Made by a program: the position numbers and the translations under genes
Shown: in pieces, positions 9,271 through 21,300 of the stretch
How the letters are laid out: the number at the start of each line of letters is the position of its first letter
Numbering within the stretch: position 1 is the first letter of the stretch
NCBI RefSeq assembly: GCF_001949145.1
Contig: NW_019091574.1
Span: 319,771-371,126 of the forward strand
Source: Acanthaster planci
Taxonomy: Eukaryota > Echinodermata > Asteroidea > Valvatida > Acanthasteridae
DNA: 51,356 nt
Reading direction: 5' to 3'
The notes under the pieces: generated by a model
Told to the model about the DNA's origin: nothing
Seen by the model: only the letters and a program-made list of their open reading frames with translations
Database searches by the model: none

Positions 9271-10640
9271 TCAGTTCATATTCAGCACAAAAGCAAACAC
9301 GTATGCAACATTTTGAGGGCAGAATTCGCAAAGTCGAACTCACTTATCTCTGGCAAAATATCACTACAAATTTTTCCTGACGTCGTATTCGCTTTATTTT
9401 TGCATTTGCCTCAAGTATGGACCAGCCTTCACACTTTTATGGGCGTATATTAAATTTGCTTTTTCCTCATGCCCTTCACCAATAACGTATCCAATGGGCA
9501 ATTGACCATATTATAGATATACATCTATCAAAAAAGTCTGAGACAAAAATACCACTTCAACATTCACCACTTAAACATGTACATGTACATATTCTATAGA
9601 CCATTAAGTCTAAAAACTCACTTGAAGCGGTTCTCAAAGTAGCTCCAGAATGCTGACCTGGAGGTTGCTGGCACAGTCAGAAAAAAATTATGTAGGGTTG
9701 TTTCTATGTATGATCATAAACTCAGGGATAATTTGAATTTTACCCAAAAACAAGTAACAAGAGACACAAAAATCTAAAGCAGAAAACGGGTTTGCTGTCA
9801 TTAAACATTGGGGAAAATGCTCATTTGAGAAGCTAAGACGTGCAAGATTTCTGAAATACATGCTCAGTCTTTGTTATCAGATTGAAAAATTACGCCAAAA
9901 AATGACCAACAATTATCATTTTCTTATACAAAAAAGACTTCTAGTTCCTTCTCGTGTGTTTGTGTATTTACGTCACCAAAAATTTGGGCATTAGATTTTT
10001 AATGGCTGAGGGTCCTTTTCAATCAGAATAAAAGTAAAAAACTATCCAATCTGCAAAGAAAAAAAAATCCCTTTTCTAAACAGTGATTGACAGCTCCTGC
10101 AGTACTCCCACTGCTTCTAAGGATTGGCGGTGGTTCTCCTCAAACGTTTATACAAAGTTTTTCTTTGAGATTGGATAGCAAGCTCTTATTGGAATACCAG
10201 AGTTGTTGGGAATTTAAAAGAGTGCCTCTGAAAGATGACAATAGATGTTGTAATTACAGCAGTGAAAGGGTTTGGCCAGTGCCGACTATATCAAAAGTGC
10301 ATGAATTTAGGCTAACCAATCACGCACTGACAAACTCTGTGGCACAAAAGTGCAACTTGTAAAAAAGGACCTCAAGGACCGCAAGTCAACAGAATATGAC
10401 TCTTGTGCAACAAGTAAGGCTAGGGGACTGGATTCCAATAAATTAAAATAGACACGGTGACCGGGGCTCTCCCAAGCGTCTGAGGAACCGATGGCAGCCG
10501 CCGCAGTCGGATTCCGCCAGTAACAATAGGGGGCTTTGTTAGTCAGTTCCCTTGATATGGTAAATTGGCATGGGCAGCGGACAGTCGGCTGGTTGCCAAG
10601 GACATGTGAAATCAGCGGTGTCCGTATTCAAACCGCGATT

Positions 10641-10661
10641 CAACCTTTTGGACAAGCTCCC
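10641..10661. repeat. Right terminal inverted repeat of the Harbinger-like element
   Basis: 21 bases starting CAACCTTTTGGACAAGCTCC, perfect complement of the left end, followed by TAA. Confidence 0.9.
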
Positions 10662-11260
10662 TAAATGTACACAGGATGAAATGAATATTTCAATTTTACT
10701 CCCATGTTAGCACAAACACCAAACTAGGGGAAGTCACAGTTGATTTTATACATAGTTTTAAATGATTAAAATTGATCACCTTTAACTGACGGTAGTTTTA
10801 CACCTGATGACATCATCATTGAGGACCATCTCTTCCCTACTAGATCCTTCTTTAGCGTATCTGTGAGTAGGATCCAAGCTTGCTAATTTGACCAAAAAAA
10901 TCCCTTGAAAGTATACAATGTCAATGGAAAAATAAAATTTCTAAAATTTCTAAATAATGATTCAAAAGATTACGTCATCATGAAGTCAGTGAAACAGAGT
11001 AAACATTGCTCTTAATGTAGGTCTTCCTGTGTTGTAACTTTGATGAAAAAACATCTCTGCCAAGTGAGCAAAATGACCCTTGTAAAGTGCGTACGAAATG
11101 AATCACACGATGACATCATCATGACATAATGCTTTGCGGCACATCTTTGCCACAGAATCTCTATGTATCCTACAGGATATCTGCAAAGTTTTAATCCATT
11201 GGGACATGTACTTCAGGAGATATAGGGCTTCAAAGAGTGCATTTTTAATGGCTTAATGTT
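10662..11260. repeat. A-block repeat, copy 3, right part, ending in one satellite-type unit
   Basis: Continues the copy interrupted at 7,478: GTCACAGTTGATTTTATACA, ATGACATCATCATTGAGG, a TACAATGTCAATGG landmark, CACGATGACATCATCATGAC, and then a unit end (GGATATCTGCAAAGTTTTAA, GGACATGTACTTCAGGAGAT, AAAGAGTGCATTTTTAATGG) like those of the 150-bp array. It shows that A blocks and satellite units belong to one composite family. Confidence 0.7.
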
Positions 11261-11964
11261 ATTTTTGTCAACATCACTTTCTTTCTAGCTGTCTTTGATT
11301 GATACAATTAAAAGGCAATGTTGAATTCCACTGAGTGAGGGCACCTGACACTCTTGGTAATACATATGCAACTTTAACTTACAAAATCCTGCAGAAGCTT
11401 TCAGTTCGGTTTGTACGCGAGACCAAAATTCAATATCTCTTCAATATGTTTGGAATAAAGTGACCTTGATTGGGATCGCAGATAACAACACAGTGTTTCC
11501 CTGACCGGCTAGAAAGCATAATGGGCAACAAATGATGTAATGCATAGTTATTTCAAATATGCGCACTTAATTTGTTTTGTGTACCTTAAGCTCGTATAAT
11601 TAATAGACTACCGGTGTCTGTAACTGTTGCTTCATCCCAGTGGAATGTACAAAAAGTATCAATCAGGTAGTACGTACATGTACTACAAAATGTTAAAGTT
11701 CATCATGTAAGGGTGCAGTTCAGTTTTCTCATAAGGGTTTGAAACCCAACCGAAGATCTGCTTCAGTAGTGTTTGCATTTGATCAACCCTGACGGTCTAG
11801 GGTGTATGTGAAATTTTAAAATCAGAGGGTTGGGGACTGTTAGGGCTATTTGTATACACAAACTAAGAAATGTCGGTTTCGAAGATGGGAAGAAAAATAA
11901 TACAAACAACAATTTCACACAATTCTTTCAAAAGTACAACTCCTTATTGCCTATTGAATTTGAA
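11261..11964. other. No recognised gene; upstream of eIF4E candidate exon 1A
   Basis: AT-rich sequence with no clear repeat match. The frame of candidate exon 1A is open back to about 11,830 without an earlier ATG, so 5' UTR or promoter of that exon could lie here, but no TATA or initiator motif stands out. Confidence 0.3.
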
Positions 11965-12013
11965 ATGGACAAATCTGCAAGTGCACAGCAGCACAAAACC
12001 CTGAATGTGGAAG
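11965..12013 (+). CDS. eIF4E candidate alternative first exon 1A
   Basis: ATG at 11,965 (G at -3, G at +4) opens a frame MDKSASAQQHKTLNVE that ends one base into a codon at a strong donor (GAAG|GTAAGTGT). This phase 1 end does not fit the main eIF4E exon 2 (phase 0), but it fits exactly if the 23-base microexon at 21,313-21,335 is spliced in between. Combined they give 24 codons and restore phase 0. The evidence is splice-site quality and phase only, since eIF4E N-termini are not conserved. Confidence 0.35.
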
Positions 12014-12420
12014 GTAAGTGTATGTTGAAAATGTATTAAAAATATTGAAACTGAATCCTTGTCAAGAGGTTGAGGGATTATCAGAGTTTAATGCTCAATT
12101 GTCCTACTCTTTATGAAACATTAAGGGAAAAACTGCATTTGTACATGTACACTATGTGCTTAAGGGCATTTTACTATTGTGCATTATATAAAATCGGTGA
12201 AGTTTTTTCCTCTGAAGATTTCCAGACATACTTAAGAAGACATGGGAACACATTGAATATATTAGGCTCTTGTGAATGCTGAAATCGTCACATAATTCCG
12301 AAACTTGTATTCATAATTTCTGTGGTAATCTTGAAAAAAAAAGTGTTGGGCCATGTACATGTACACATATACATGTACATCTCATGTCCTATTGGTTGCA
12401 GTTTTTCAGATACCGGTAAC

Positions 12421-12551
12421 CTTGGTATTTTGATGGAAGTTCTTGTGTAGAGCAATCTTGGTACGAATTGCATTTCCATTGACGACACCTGGGACACCAA
12501 AGACTTTCTCCATGTACATTGTATGTGCTGCTGAACATTCTTCTGTGTCAT
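12421..12551 (-). CDS. Candidate isolated coding exon, unknown product
   Basis: On the minus strand a good acceptor (TATATTTTCCATTTTTAG, ending 12,552) opens a frame with balanced, coding-like residues: DDTEECSAAHTMYMEKVFGV, then PGVVNGNAIRTKIALHKNF and HQNTK. It can end at a weak donor (AAG|GTTACC) or a few codons later (ACCG|GTATCT). I do not recognise the family and found no phase-matched neighbour exon. It may belong to a gene overlapping eIF4E on the opposite strand, or be a relic. The plus strand is also open here, so chance cannot be excluded. Confidence 0.28.
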
Positions 12552-12973
12552 CTAAAAATGGAAAATATATTCATTGTGCATCAGTTCATGTGTTGATACA
12601 TGGAAAAAAGGTGTCGGAAGTTTCAGTGCTTTTGATATCACTTGGCTACATAGGAGTAGGAATGTTATAGTAGGGGACCGGACATATGGACATGATGGAT
12701 GTTGATCAGTAAGCGATTTGCATTATTACATGCATGGGTCCCCCCCCCTTTGCTCATGACTGCCTTAATCAGACCTGGCCATCTCTTGTGTGTCTTGTGG
12801 GTGTCAATACCAACAGCAGGACTTCTGACCGCAAAATTACCTTGTTATTTACATTTACCGGTACCTTGCAGTTAGTTGTCCAACATCTTCCTTCTTATTG
12901 GGTAGCCATGCATGTACATACGTGTAACCGCAATTACAGCAGTGATCTCAAGTAAGTACCCATCGAGGTTCAA

Positions 12974-12987
12974 GGACTCGCGAGTCC
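12974..12987. repeat. 14-base perfect palindrome GGACTCGCGAGTCC
   Basis: GC-rich palindrome with a central CGCG, standing alone in AT-rich surroundings between the two candidate eIF4E first exons. No function can be assigned. Confidence 0.6.
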
Positions 12988-14617
12988 CTCAAGAAAATGA
13001 GCTTCCCTTGAAGAATTTCCATCGAGTGAGATCTGGCAAGTGGTGAGAATGATCAAGCAAAGTCGGGTGTGTGTCAAGTTTTATCGTGTGCTGCAGCCGG
13101 ACGGCAATCACCACGGGTTACTCGAGCATTAAATGTGATCTCCACAGAAATTGTGTCACCACCTGATCGAAGCAGGGTGTTGTAGCCCAATTATAAACAC
13201 TGCTATAGCAATGGCAATTTATGTCCATGTATGTAAATTAAAGTGATTAGGTTTTCAAAATCCAAGTAGCAAAATTAATACGGTATTTTGGGTGAGAAAT
13301 AAAATCTGCCATGTCGCAATGTGTCAAGCTAAGTGAATAAGCAGGTCCATTGTGCAAGAATTTCACAAATGAAGGCATGTGAGAATTGGCTACTCAACCT
13401 CCATTATTATTGCTGCTTCTTTTTGTGTGTCCTCCTTATTGTAAATATTTCAACTTTTGTTTTTGCTTTTTGGTTTTGTAACTTGGGGGTGTGGGGGTTA
13501 TTTTTGGAAAGAATTTGCAAGTGGCAAGTCAGACTTATTTTTTTCCACGGCATTTATTTTGTGCTTTGGAGACAGCTGTCCTGATTAGCCAATGTTAGTC
13601 TATCTGAAGACGACATTTTTGTGTAATTTCTTTAAAAGTGAGACGGTATTTCCTTTTAATATGATGGGGTTTGCATTTACAAATTGGCAGTACCATTCGT
13701 TAAATTTGTTTTTAATGCAAGTAAACATGTGGCCCGTTACATCGTAATCAGGAATGGGCCGCAGAGGGCGTTTTACATTATGGCCGAAGTGGGGATGGGG
13801 TAAATGTTGAAAAAAACGATGTGGCGGTTTCTGCATGTTTGGAAGTCACGGTATTTATGAAAGGTTTACTGTCACCACACTTGTAATGTGTACCATTTGA
13901 AAGCTTATGAAATTTTCTTTCTGACCAGGTACATATCTCAAAAATTCAATTTGCCACTTATTCCTGATTTCGATGTACCGGGTCACATATTTTATTTGGT
14001 TCACTAAGACATATGAAAAAAAATGCTAAGAGGGAGCTTGCTTCTGCTGTCCCATGTTGGAAAAGATTGCGGCTCAAGTACAGAAAGTTTTCTGCTCATC
14101 CCTTTAAAGTTGGAAATAATAGTACACGTAAAACTGCCGTGTGTGCATGACCATTAAGTCGCTTTGTGGAAAATTTTTTGTCCGAGTTTTGGATATTGTG
14201 GTTAATAACCAATCAGGTAGCTATAAGTTTAAACGTCACGGTTGCCTTGCCAATACTGTTGCTCAGCAAACATGACAAATCTGCTACGTGATGCCCACAT
14301 GTTAATACTGGGCATTCATGTCGTTCAGCTGGCCAATCACCGAGCCCATCGTGTTACCAGGTGCATTAACTCGCCTCAATGGTCGCGCATTGTGCCCACG
14401 CTTCTTTCTTTGCCGCGAGTCGTCTGTCCATCTACGCCTGTTTGCATTGGTCGCCTAGTGACACCCTAAACATACAATGCAATCCACCGATCGAATGGCT
14501 TATTGGGCAAGCTTCATTTGATTATAGATGCACTTGTAATATGTACATTAGTTTTACTGGTTCATCTTCCCCAATACTTGGCTTCCAGAATCAGTTCAGG
14601 TGTAGATGTAGAGTAAC
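12988..14617. other. Presumed intronic or upstream sequence, nothing recognised
   Basis: No coding-like exon, tandem repeat or inverted repeat was traced here. A run of G-rich and T-rich low-complexity patches occurs around 13,430-13,830. Confidence 0.4.
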
Positions 14618-14648
14618 TGTCAAATCATGCTTGGTGCATGATTTGACA
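14618..14648. repeat. Perfect hairpin, 13-bp stem, 5-base loop
   Basis: TGTCAAATCATGC (14,618-14,630) and GCATGATTTGACA (14,636-14,648) are exact reverse complements around TTGGT. The stem ends abruptly, so it is too short for a microRNA precursor. It is more likely a recombination product or a small inverted repeat relic. Confidence 0.8.
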
Positions 14649-14819
14649 TCATAGGTACATCAACCACATCCAAAAGGTCATTCCCGAAAACATCAGGAAC
14701 AAAGGGCGAGCATCAGGTTTCTAACTCCACCAAAGCCCAACGGTCCTTTTCAGGGCCAACACATTAATAAAGGAGAGATTCTGAAGGCTGTCTGATTGAA
14801 TGTCCCAATGAATAAAATT

Positions 14820-15240
14820 TTGACCCTCCCCCTCTACCGATTAACCCATACCGTCCCAAATCCTCCCAAATCCTTTTCTGCAGAGTGGAAGAATTTGGAG
14901 GATTCAGGGTGTATGGCAAAAGTGCACAGCTGGTTTCAAAGGATGCCATGCATGAAGGTCGAGGATTAGACCTTACGTTGTTTGTGCTTAGTCAAGCACA
15001 AATTCAGACCAATATTTCTTTTGAATCAACTGCACAGTTCGAAAGTGCCATTCACACAGCCTCAACATAATGATAGGAATTGCCGGAGGATTTTGAAGGA
15101 TTTGGGCAGTTAGGCACACCTCCAAATGACATTTTCAAAAAATTTTGGAGGATTTGGGCTAAATGCAATATTTCACGTTGAAAATCTGAGGATTTTGGAG
15201 GATTCAGGATGGTTCCTTGTAAAAGGGCCTAGGGGGTTAA
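14820..15240. repeat. GGAGGATT-rich imperfect inverted repeat region
   Basis: Copies of AATCCTCC lie on the left (14,850-14,880) and their complements GGAGGATT/GAGGATTTGGG recur to the right (14,893-15,205). Outer stretches TTAACCCATACCGTCCC and GGATGGTTCC...GGGGGTTAA are loosely complementary. This suggests a decayed foldback element just upstream of eIF4E candidate exon 1B. Confidence 0.4.
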
Positions 15241-15274
15241 GGTTAAACACTGAATGCCCCACTGATGGACTCCC

Positions 15275-15281
15275 TATATAA
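15275..15281 (+). promoter_or_regulatory. Possible TATA box TATATAA upstream of exon 1B
   Basis: TATATAA is 46 bases before the ATG at 15,321. A start site about 30 bases downstream would give a 5' UTR of roughly 15 bases and would skip the weak-context ATG at 15,294, making 15,321 (A at -3, G at +4) the first usable start. The motif is common by chance in AT-rich DNA. Confidence 0.25.
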
Positions 15282-15320
15282 TGAGTCCCACAAATGAAGG
15301 ACCGTGCTGATCCAGGCAAG

Positions 15321-15395
15321 ATGGATCAGGTGGGATCTCATGATGAAGATCTGGCAGGATCAGGAAAGGAAAGTCTGGCAGTTGATCCAGTTCAG
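15321..15395 (+). CDS. EIF4E: eIF4E candidate first exon 1B
   Basis: ATG in strong context opens an acidic 25-codon frame (MDQVGSHDEDLAGSGKESLA, then VDPVQ) ending at a strong donor CAG|GTGAGG in phase 0. This matches the phase 0 start of core exon 2 (GAG AAA CCT) without any intervening exon. The acidic, disordered composition is normal for eIF4E N-termini. An in-frame ATG at 15,294 would add nine residues. A third, weaker possibility is the ATG at 18,558 (MAVHHNHHSHN, good start context but poor donor GTAATC), also phase 0. Confidence 0.5.
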
Positions 15396-18300
15396 GTGAG
15401 GATCGTAGAATTCTTTGAGAAAAAAATCAACGATGTTAAGAATTGAGTTAATTGTAAAAAACAAATCACTTCTGACAAATTCATTTAATGCATGAATTTA
15501 AAAATTAACACTAAAATGGCTGAAAGGAATTAAAATTCTGTAATGCACTCAGACGTTGGGTTTTGTTGCACCACGAGGTTGTCATTGGCACATTGGACAG
15601 GCTGTCATCCTGGGCAAGCCAGGAAAGATGTTGCTAAGTAAGACCCTTGTTATCTTGGTTCTTTTGTCTTTCTCCGGTTTTATATGTCACACTTTCCAAA
15701 TACAGGTACATGTACATTGTATTATGTACTTGTTCAGGATTGACTTTCAAGGATTGTACGTACAATGTAACTCAAGGGGCAACAAGTTCATTTTAAAGAT
15801 ATTACTTCCCAATCCTTTTCCAAAGGACCCAAAGCTGACAAGATTGGCACAGCAAGTAAATGACATCTGGGAGTGGACGCAGGACTTGAGATCCCATCCA
15901 AGTTTCCTGCCCACATGCCGCCCAGGCCTGCCGAGGCCCAACCAGCAAACCCTCCATTTTGCCCCCAAGACCATCGGATGAACGCGAGAATCCTTTCAGA
16001 AATGAATTCTCGTTCCAGTAAAATCAATCTATATGAACGCTGGTGGTGGAGTAAAATATGAACAACCCAAACCTGGAAAGTTCCACTGGTTTCAGCAGCA
16101 CAAAAATGAGACATTTGCACTGGAAGTATAAGATATTCCATCAGAGATTCAATGAAAATACCTGCAAACTGGTATTTGCATTAAACACGACTCTAGCTGT
16201 TAGTTCATTAAACCAGTGAGAGCGCCACTTCCGTTGCGCAGTATACATGTACTGCACTGTATAACAGGCCGTACAGCACAAGTGGAATCTCCGACTTGAG
16301 TCAACTCTGTGGTTCCACATGCAGAGATAGACTGGCTCCCTGTCTATGTGTAAGTTTCGTTGCAATTCCTGGCCACATACATGTACATTTGTACATTGAC
16401 TAGCGCTGGCATAACAACTGTGTTCAGTGTTTTTATTCCTCCATGGTTTAACTTATGAGGCAGAATCTTCCTCCATGGTCCTACCCTAACACTTTTGGTC
16501 AGTTAAAATTTAATACCCAGTAACCCCACAATAAAAATACCTAAATAAAATAAAGTTATTTAGAAAATTGATTCAGCCAGCCAGAAAGGGGAAATAAAGC
16601 AGCTTGAATCTGATTGTAAATTTTAGACACTGGCATGAAGTCAAATTGGATTGTGATGCCTTGCAGTGATGTCCAGATAACTCTCTGAGAATCTGAGGTT
16701 TATTAGTCTGCTCTCATTAATTTTTCTATCATTTTCAATATTTAACATGCATAAGCTTTCTATTGGAATTAGCACTAATTTTCGAAATTTCTGTTTTTCT
16801 TTTCACACTTTCATTCTAACTGAAATAAAATTAAATCTGTTGAAATGGTAATTAATAATAATATCATGCGGGGTTCTTCTCTTGAAAAAAACTATAAACT
16901 TAAAATTTTCTCGGGGTGAAGATACGAACTTGCAAAGGGACTAAAGTGCTGCGCAGAAACAAACAGGGTTTGGGCAGAAGAACAAGGAGAAGAAGAAGAA
17001 ACGAGAGGTTTTATGTCTGTTTGCAACAGAACATACCATATCTACCTACATGTACCTACCAATTTCGTTGACAATTGGACCTTCCTTTTTGAGTGTTTAA
17101 AAAAAACCTTTTTTATGACGTCGTCATGATGTCACACTTTTTCCAAATTTTGTACATTTATGTATTGCTCAACGAACCTAATACAAAAAAAATTAATTTA
17201 TCGTATTGTGTTAGTGAGATATTGCAAAAGTTTGAAAATATATTAAAAGTTTAAATTTATGTATAAAATCGCAAGATGATGTCGCGATGACGTCATCTCA
17301 AATTTAATCTAGACCACATCCTGGTCTAATAACATACCAAGTTTCAACCCACTCGGACATGTATACCATTCTGTACATATACCGGTAGGGCTCTGAAATA
17401 ATGGACTTTGTGATGACGTCATGTGACCCACGATGACGTCATCGTGATGTTATTCTTTGGCATACATCTATGCAATAATGCCTGTGCCAACTTTGAATGC
17501 TGTGCGACAAAGATGACGTCATGTGACCCACGATGACGTCATCGTGATGTTATTCTTTGGCATACATCTATGCAATAATGCCTGTGCCAACTTTGAATGC
17601 TGTGCGACAAAGATTAATTGCAAAAAGTGCTGTACAGAAAAACGTGCAAAGTTTGTGGCATTTGGCCAAAAAAAGAAAAACCCCCAAAACAATCCCGACG
17701 AACAGAAAGGCTAAAATTGCGAAAAAGCAAAAAAAATTCTGAAGAAAAACGAAAAGCTCTTTCAGGTAACTTGCCGAAACAGTTAAAGACAGGAGCTGTA
17801 TTGCAATTGGTCATGATGTCACACAGCTGACAGTTATTGAGAATAGATGCTGCTGATTTTCTGTAGTGTCGATAGGGCAAAATGCTCATGACTGTCACCA
17901 TTTTAATGAGGATATAAGGTGAATAAATCTCCCTATCAGACACCTAACTTCACTAAGAAGGCATGAACCAGTATGAAATTTTGTTGCACAAATAGCTTTA
18001 ATGGCGAAGTAAGTTGGCACAATCAAAACAACCTCAATGTGTTAATGGAAGTTTATACATCACTCTCTGTAAGATTTGTCTGTAAACCTCATAGTTCTTG
18101 AAGTACATGCACAAACTATGGATAACACTATCACTTAATAGGCCTACCTTTTTTATTAGGGACCAAAATGGGCTACTGCGCAGGCATTGTGCGCATGGAT
18201 CATTTTTTTGCAAAAAACATAGTTACCTGGCTCTCTTTAGACGTGATGCAGTAAAATTGATTTCAAGCCCCAGGGAGCACATTTTTATCGATTTTGGATA

Positions 18301-21300
18301 GGGTTTGAGTTGCCAGAATTCCTCATTGAAAGTTCCATGAAAAAATGTGAAGTTTTCTGGGAGTTTGGTCTGCTAAAAACAAACATGATTTCAAGTGGCA
18401 TTTGAGGGGCTACATCTACCAAAAGCTACTATTTTTGAAAAATGTGGGTCAGAAACACCTTAGAAAGATTGAGGTTTAGATTGTGAATGTGAGCGCATTT
18501 GATCGCTGAGCAATAAAGTGCACTGTGATTTTCTGAATGGCCACCGCCCGGGTGTGAGTGCGCGGCGGCAGTTCAACATGGCTGTTCATCACAATCATCA
18601 TTCCCACAATGTAATCCTCCTTTTTGTTCCTCATTCATCAAAATTTGTTACTGTTTCACTTAATGAAAATTACATCTCTGCAATATTGTGTATTTACATA
18701 TTAATAAAAACTACACATATGAAAAAATTAAGCACTTCAGAGAAAGATTGTTGATAACCGTTATTCCCATTACAAGCTCCCTGCATACTTATGGAGCTGG
18801 CAGTGGTGATCGAGGTCATTCATATAAAATTTTAAAAAAAGGTTGTTTTGCATTTTTTATGAACCCAAATGTAAAGCTTAACAAAATATACACATATGTA
18901 TACCGGTACATCTTTAGTTGGTACATGTACCAATAGCGTGTTACCAGTCAACTCAACAAAAATGAAACTGGATTTTTGACATTGGTGGGGGTTAGCCATT
19001 CTCTGTGTTACTGTTCTTCATTAGAATTTGCACACGCTTAGTGCATGCATGCAGCTTTGATTCTTGTACATGCAGTTCACAGTTTGAGAACAGATGAAAT
19101 ACGTCTCCAACCGCAAAAATCTGTAATGTTGTCTCAGAGTGTATTTTCCTCGATTTTGCAGTACATGGTTCTTTCTGGAACTCCTTAACCCCCAGCTGGG
19201 TAGATATGGTAAGAAAGTTAAGAACAGGTAAACGTGAATTAGTTTCTTCAACATAGCAAACCAAGAAGAAATTATTCCAGATTATTGGTCATGTTTTACA
19301 AAAGTCTTGGAACCTGGACATCAGTCATTATGTAATGAAGACTGGCCGTCTACATGTACCCGGGATAATGCTAGTCAGTAGTCCAATGCTGACTGACATA
19401 ATCACCCATCAGACCATGTACCGGTACACGTATGTGCAGGTTACTACTGAAGAACCTAGCCAGGTACACATTCCCACTTGTTCTGTGTATGTGCTGCACA
19501 AACGAACAGTTGCCTGGTTTCCAGTATAGTCAGCTATATCTAGTCTTTGTGGTTTTGTTGTGGTTGGCTAAAGACAGGACCACCATGACCACACAAATGA
19601 AAAATAAACTCAAAAGCATTTTTAAATTTTTCAGGTTTTGGGGTTCTTACCTGGTACAGTAAGCTGCGGCTTGGATTTGTGCATTCAAAAATACCTTGTA
19701 CATGTACATGTATGTTGCACTTCAGATTTCTCCTAAAATTCCTATCATATTTCTTCATTTACAATGTATATGCATTAGACATGGGTTGCACATGGGACAA
19801 TCCTGCATCCCGCAATGCACTAATGCTAACAATACATGTACAGTGATTTTTTCATCCCTTTCAATTCATGAAACTGTAAAAGCAGCATAGTGTTGCCTAC
19901 ATCTGGGAGTATCTATTTTAGTGGTTACACACTACCGGTATGCTACTTCTGCTAGTCGGCAAAATATTCATTGTGATTCTAAAATCCCCAGTCTGTGATT
20001 TCTGATGAGGTACAGTAGACATGATTTGAGATAAATTTATATTTACACCTTGATCGTGATGAAATATCATATAGTGGCACTTACTATTCAGTGCTATATT
20101 ATCTTTGATAACGATCAAAGTTACAAGTTTTAATGTTACTAAGTCAAGCTGGACAACTGCATCTTATTTCTCTGCTGTGACGACATGATACAGGATTACT
20201 CATAATGAGATTAAATACATGTGTACAACAATATGGTAGTTTTCTTTTTTTTGAAAGGGTTCAGCATCATTCTGAAAACAGTAGCAAGAATACTGCAGTA
20301 TTGAAATTCCATACTGAGTTTGCCGATATTTTGTTATTTATGGATCATCAGTCAGTATGCTTCGATATTGAAAATACAAGTACATGCACCTGTACATGCA
20401 CATGTAATTACCACTCTCGGTAGTGCTGGAATACTTTCCAAGCCTAGCCACGGGGTGTTGGGATTGAGTCATGCACCTGTGCAGCAATGATTTCACTCCT
20501 TATCCCAAGTAGCATACATAACGTGATTTGCTTAACGTTCTTCAAAGTCACCATGCTCTTGTTCCTCGTCCAAAAGAGCCTGACTGTATTTGTTGGATAA
20601 TCAGTGATTTAGAATGAGTGGTAGCTTTGGTGAATGTGCTCGCTGTGTACATACATGTATACATGTACGTGCATGGATGCATAGAGCCTTGGTAAAGTAC
20701 ATGTATGTTATGAATTATGTCCCTGGCATAGTTTTGTATTGGTTCTAGTTGCATGTGTAAATTAGTCTGTTGAAATTTTTACACCACATCAAAACTTCAT
20801 TAGTAGTCAAGGACTTCAATCAATCCAACACATTTTTTCTTTATTTTCAATTTCACATTTTCTGAGGTTCCCTCCCCCCTCTCAAAAAAAGTCAGGATTG
20901 CACTGTCAAAATAGTACAGGGTCAGTCAGGAAGCCTGGAGCAGAACCAGATTTTGGAGGGTATAGGTTAGCTTTATTTCCAGACGTGAACTTTTGCCAAC
21001 TTGTTAAAGATATGCAGCTTGGAAACAACATTTGTTCATGGAATTCCACAAGCATGTTTTTGTAAGGAACCATTCTTAATCATGAAACTAGTGGCTCACT
21101 CTTTGAATTTTCAAGGGGCATCGTGCCACATGCAAAGAAGAAGTGGCTCTACTTTGCCTTCCATGGAAGATTTGGAAGGATCATTTTGGACTAAGAATAA
21201 TGAGCCATGTACTGGTGTCGTGAAGGGCAGGAATGGCCTGTGGTGAAAATTAGGAAAAGGTAATCCACACTGGGGATTGTTTTGATCCAGGTTTGTAGCG

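Larger units (their letters stand above)
7479..10661. mobile_element. Non-autonomous Harbinger-like DNA transposon, 3.18 kb
   Basis: The ends are perfect 21-base inverted repeats, beginning GGGAGCTTGTCCAAAAGGTT at 7,479 and ending with the exact reverse complement at 10,661. Imperfect matching (a GCGGTTT/AAACCGC core) continues inside. TAA is present immediately outside both ends (7,476-7,478 and 10,662-10,664), a 3-bp TWA-type target duplication typical of PIF/Harbinger elements. Flanks rejoin to give a continuous A-block sequence, confirming both boundaries. No transposase or Myb-like accessory frame is recognisable inside, so it would need proteins from elsewhere. A segment of about 1.1 kb within it (8,130-9,270) recurs inverted at 27,165-28,310. 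Confidence 0.85.

Noticed and set aside
14618-14648. MicroRNA precursor
   Set aside because: The stem is only 13 bp with no flanking pairing, far shorter than an animal pre-miRNA.
15556-16141. Coding exon on either strand (141 and 117 codons)
   Set aside because: Both strands are open at once, and no splice sites or neighbouring exons agree in phase. The Pro-rich stretch gives no recognisable domain.
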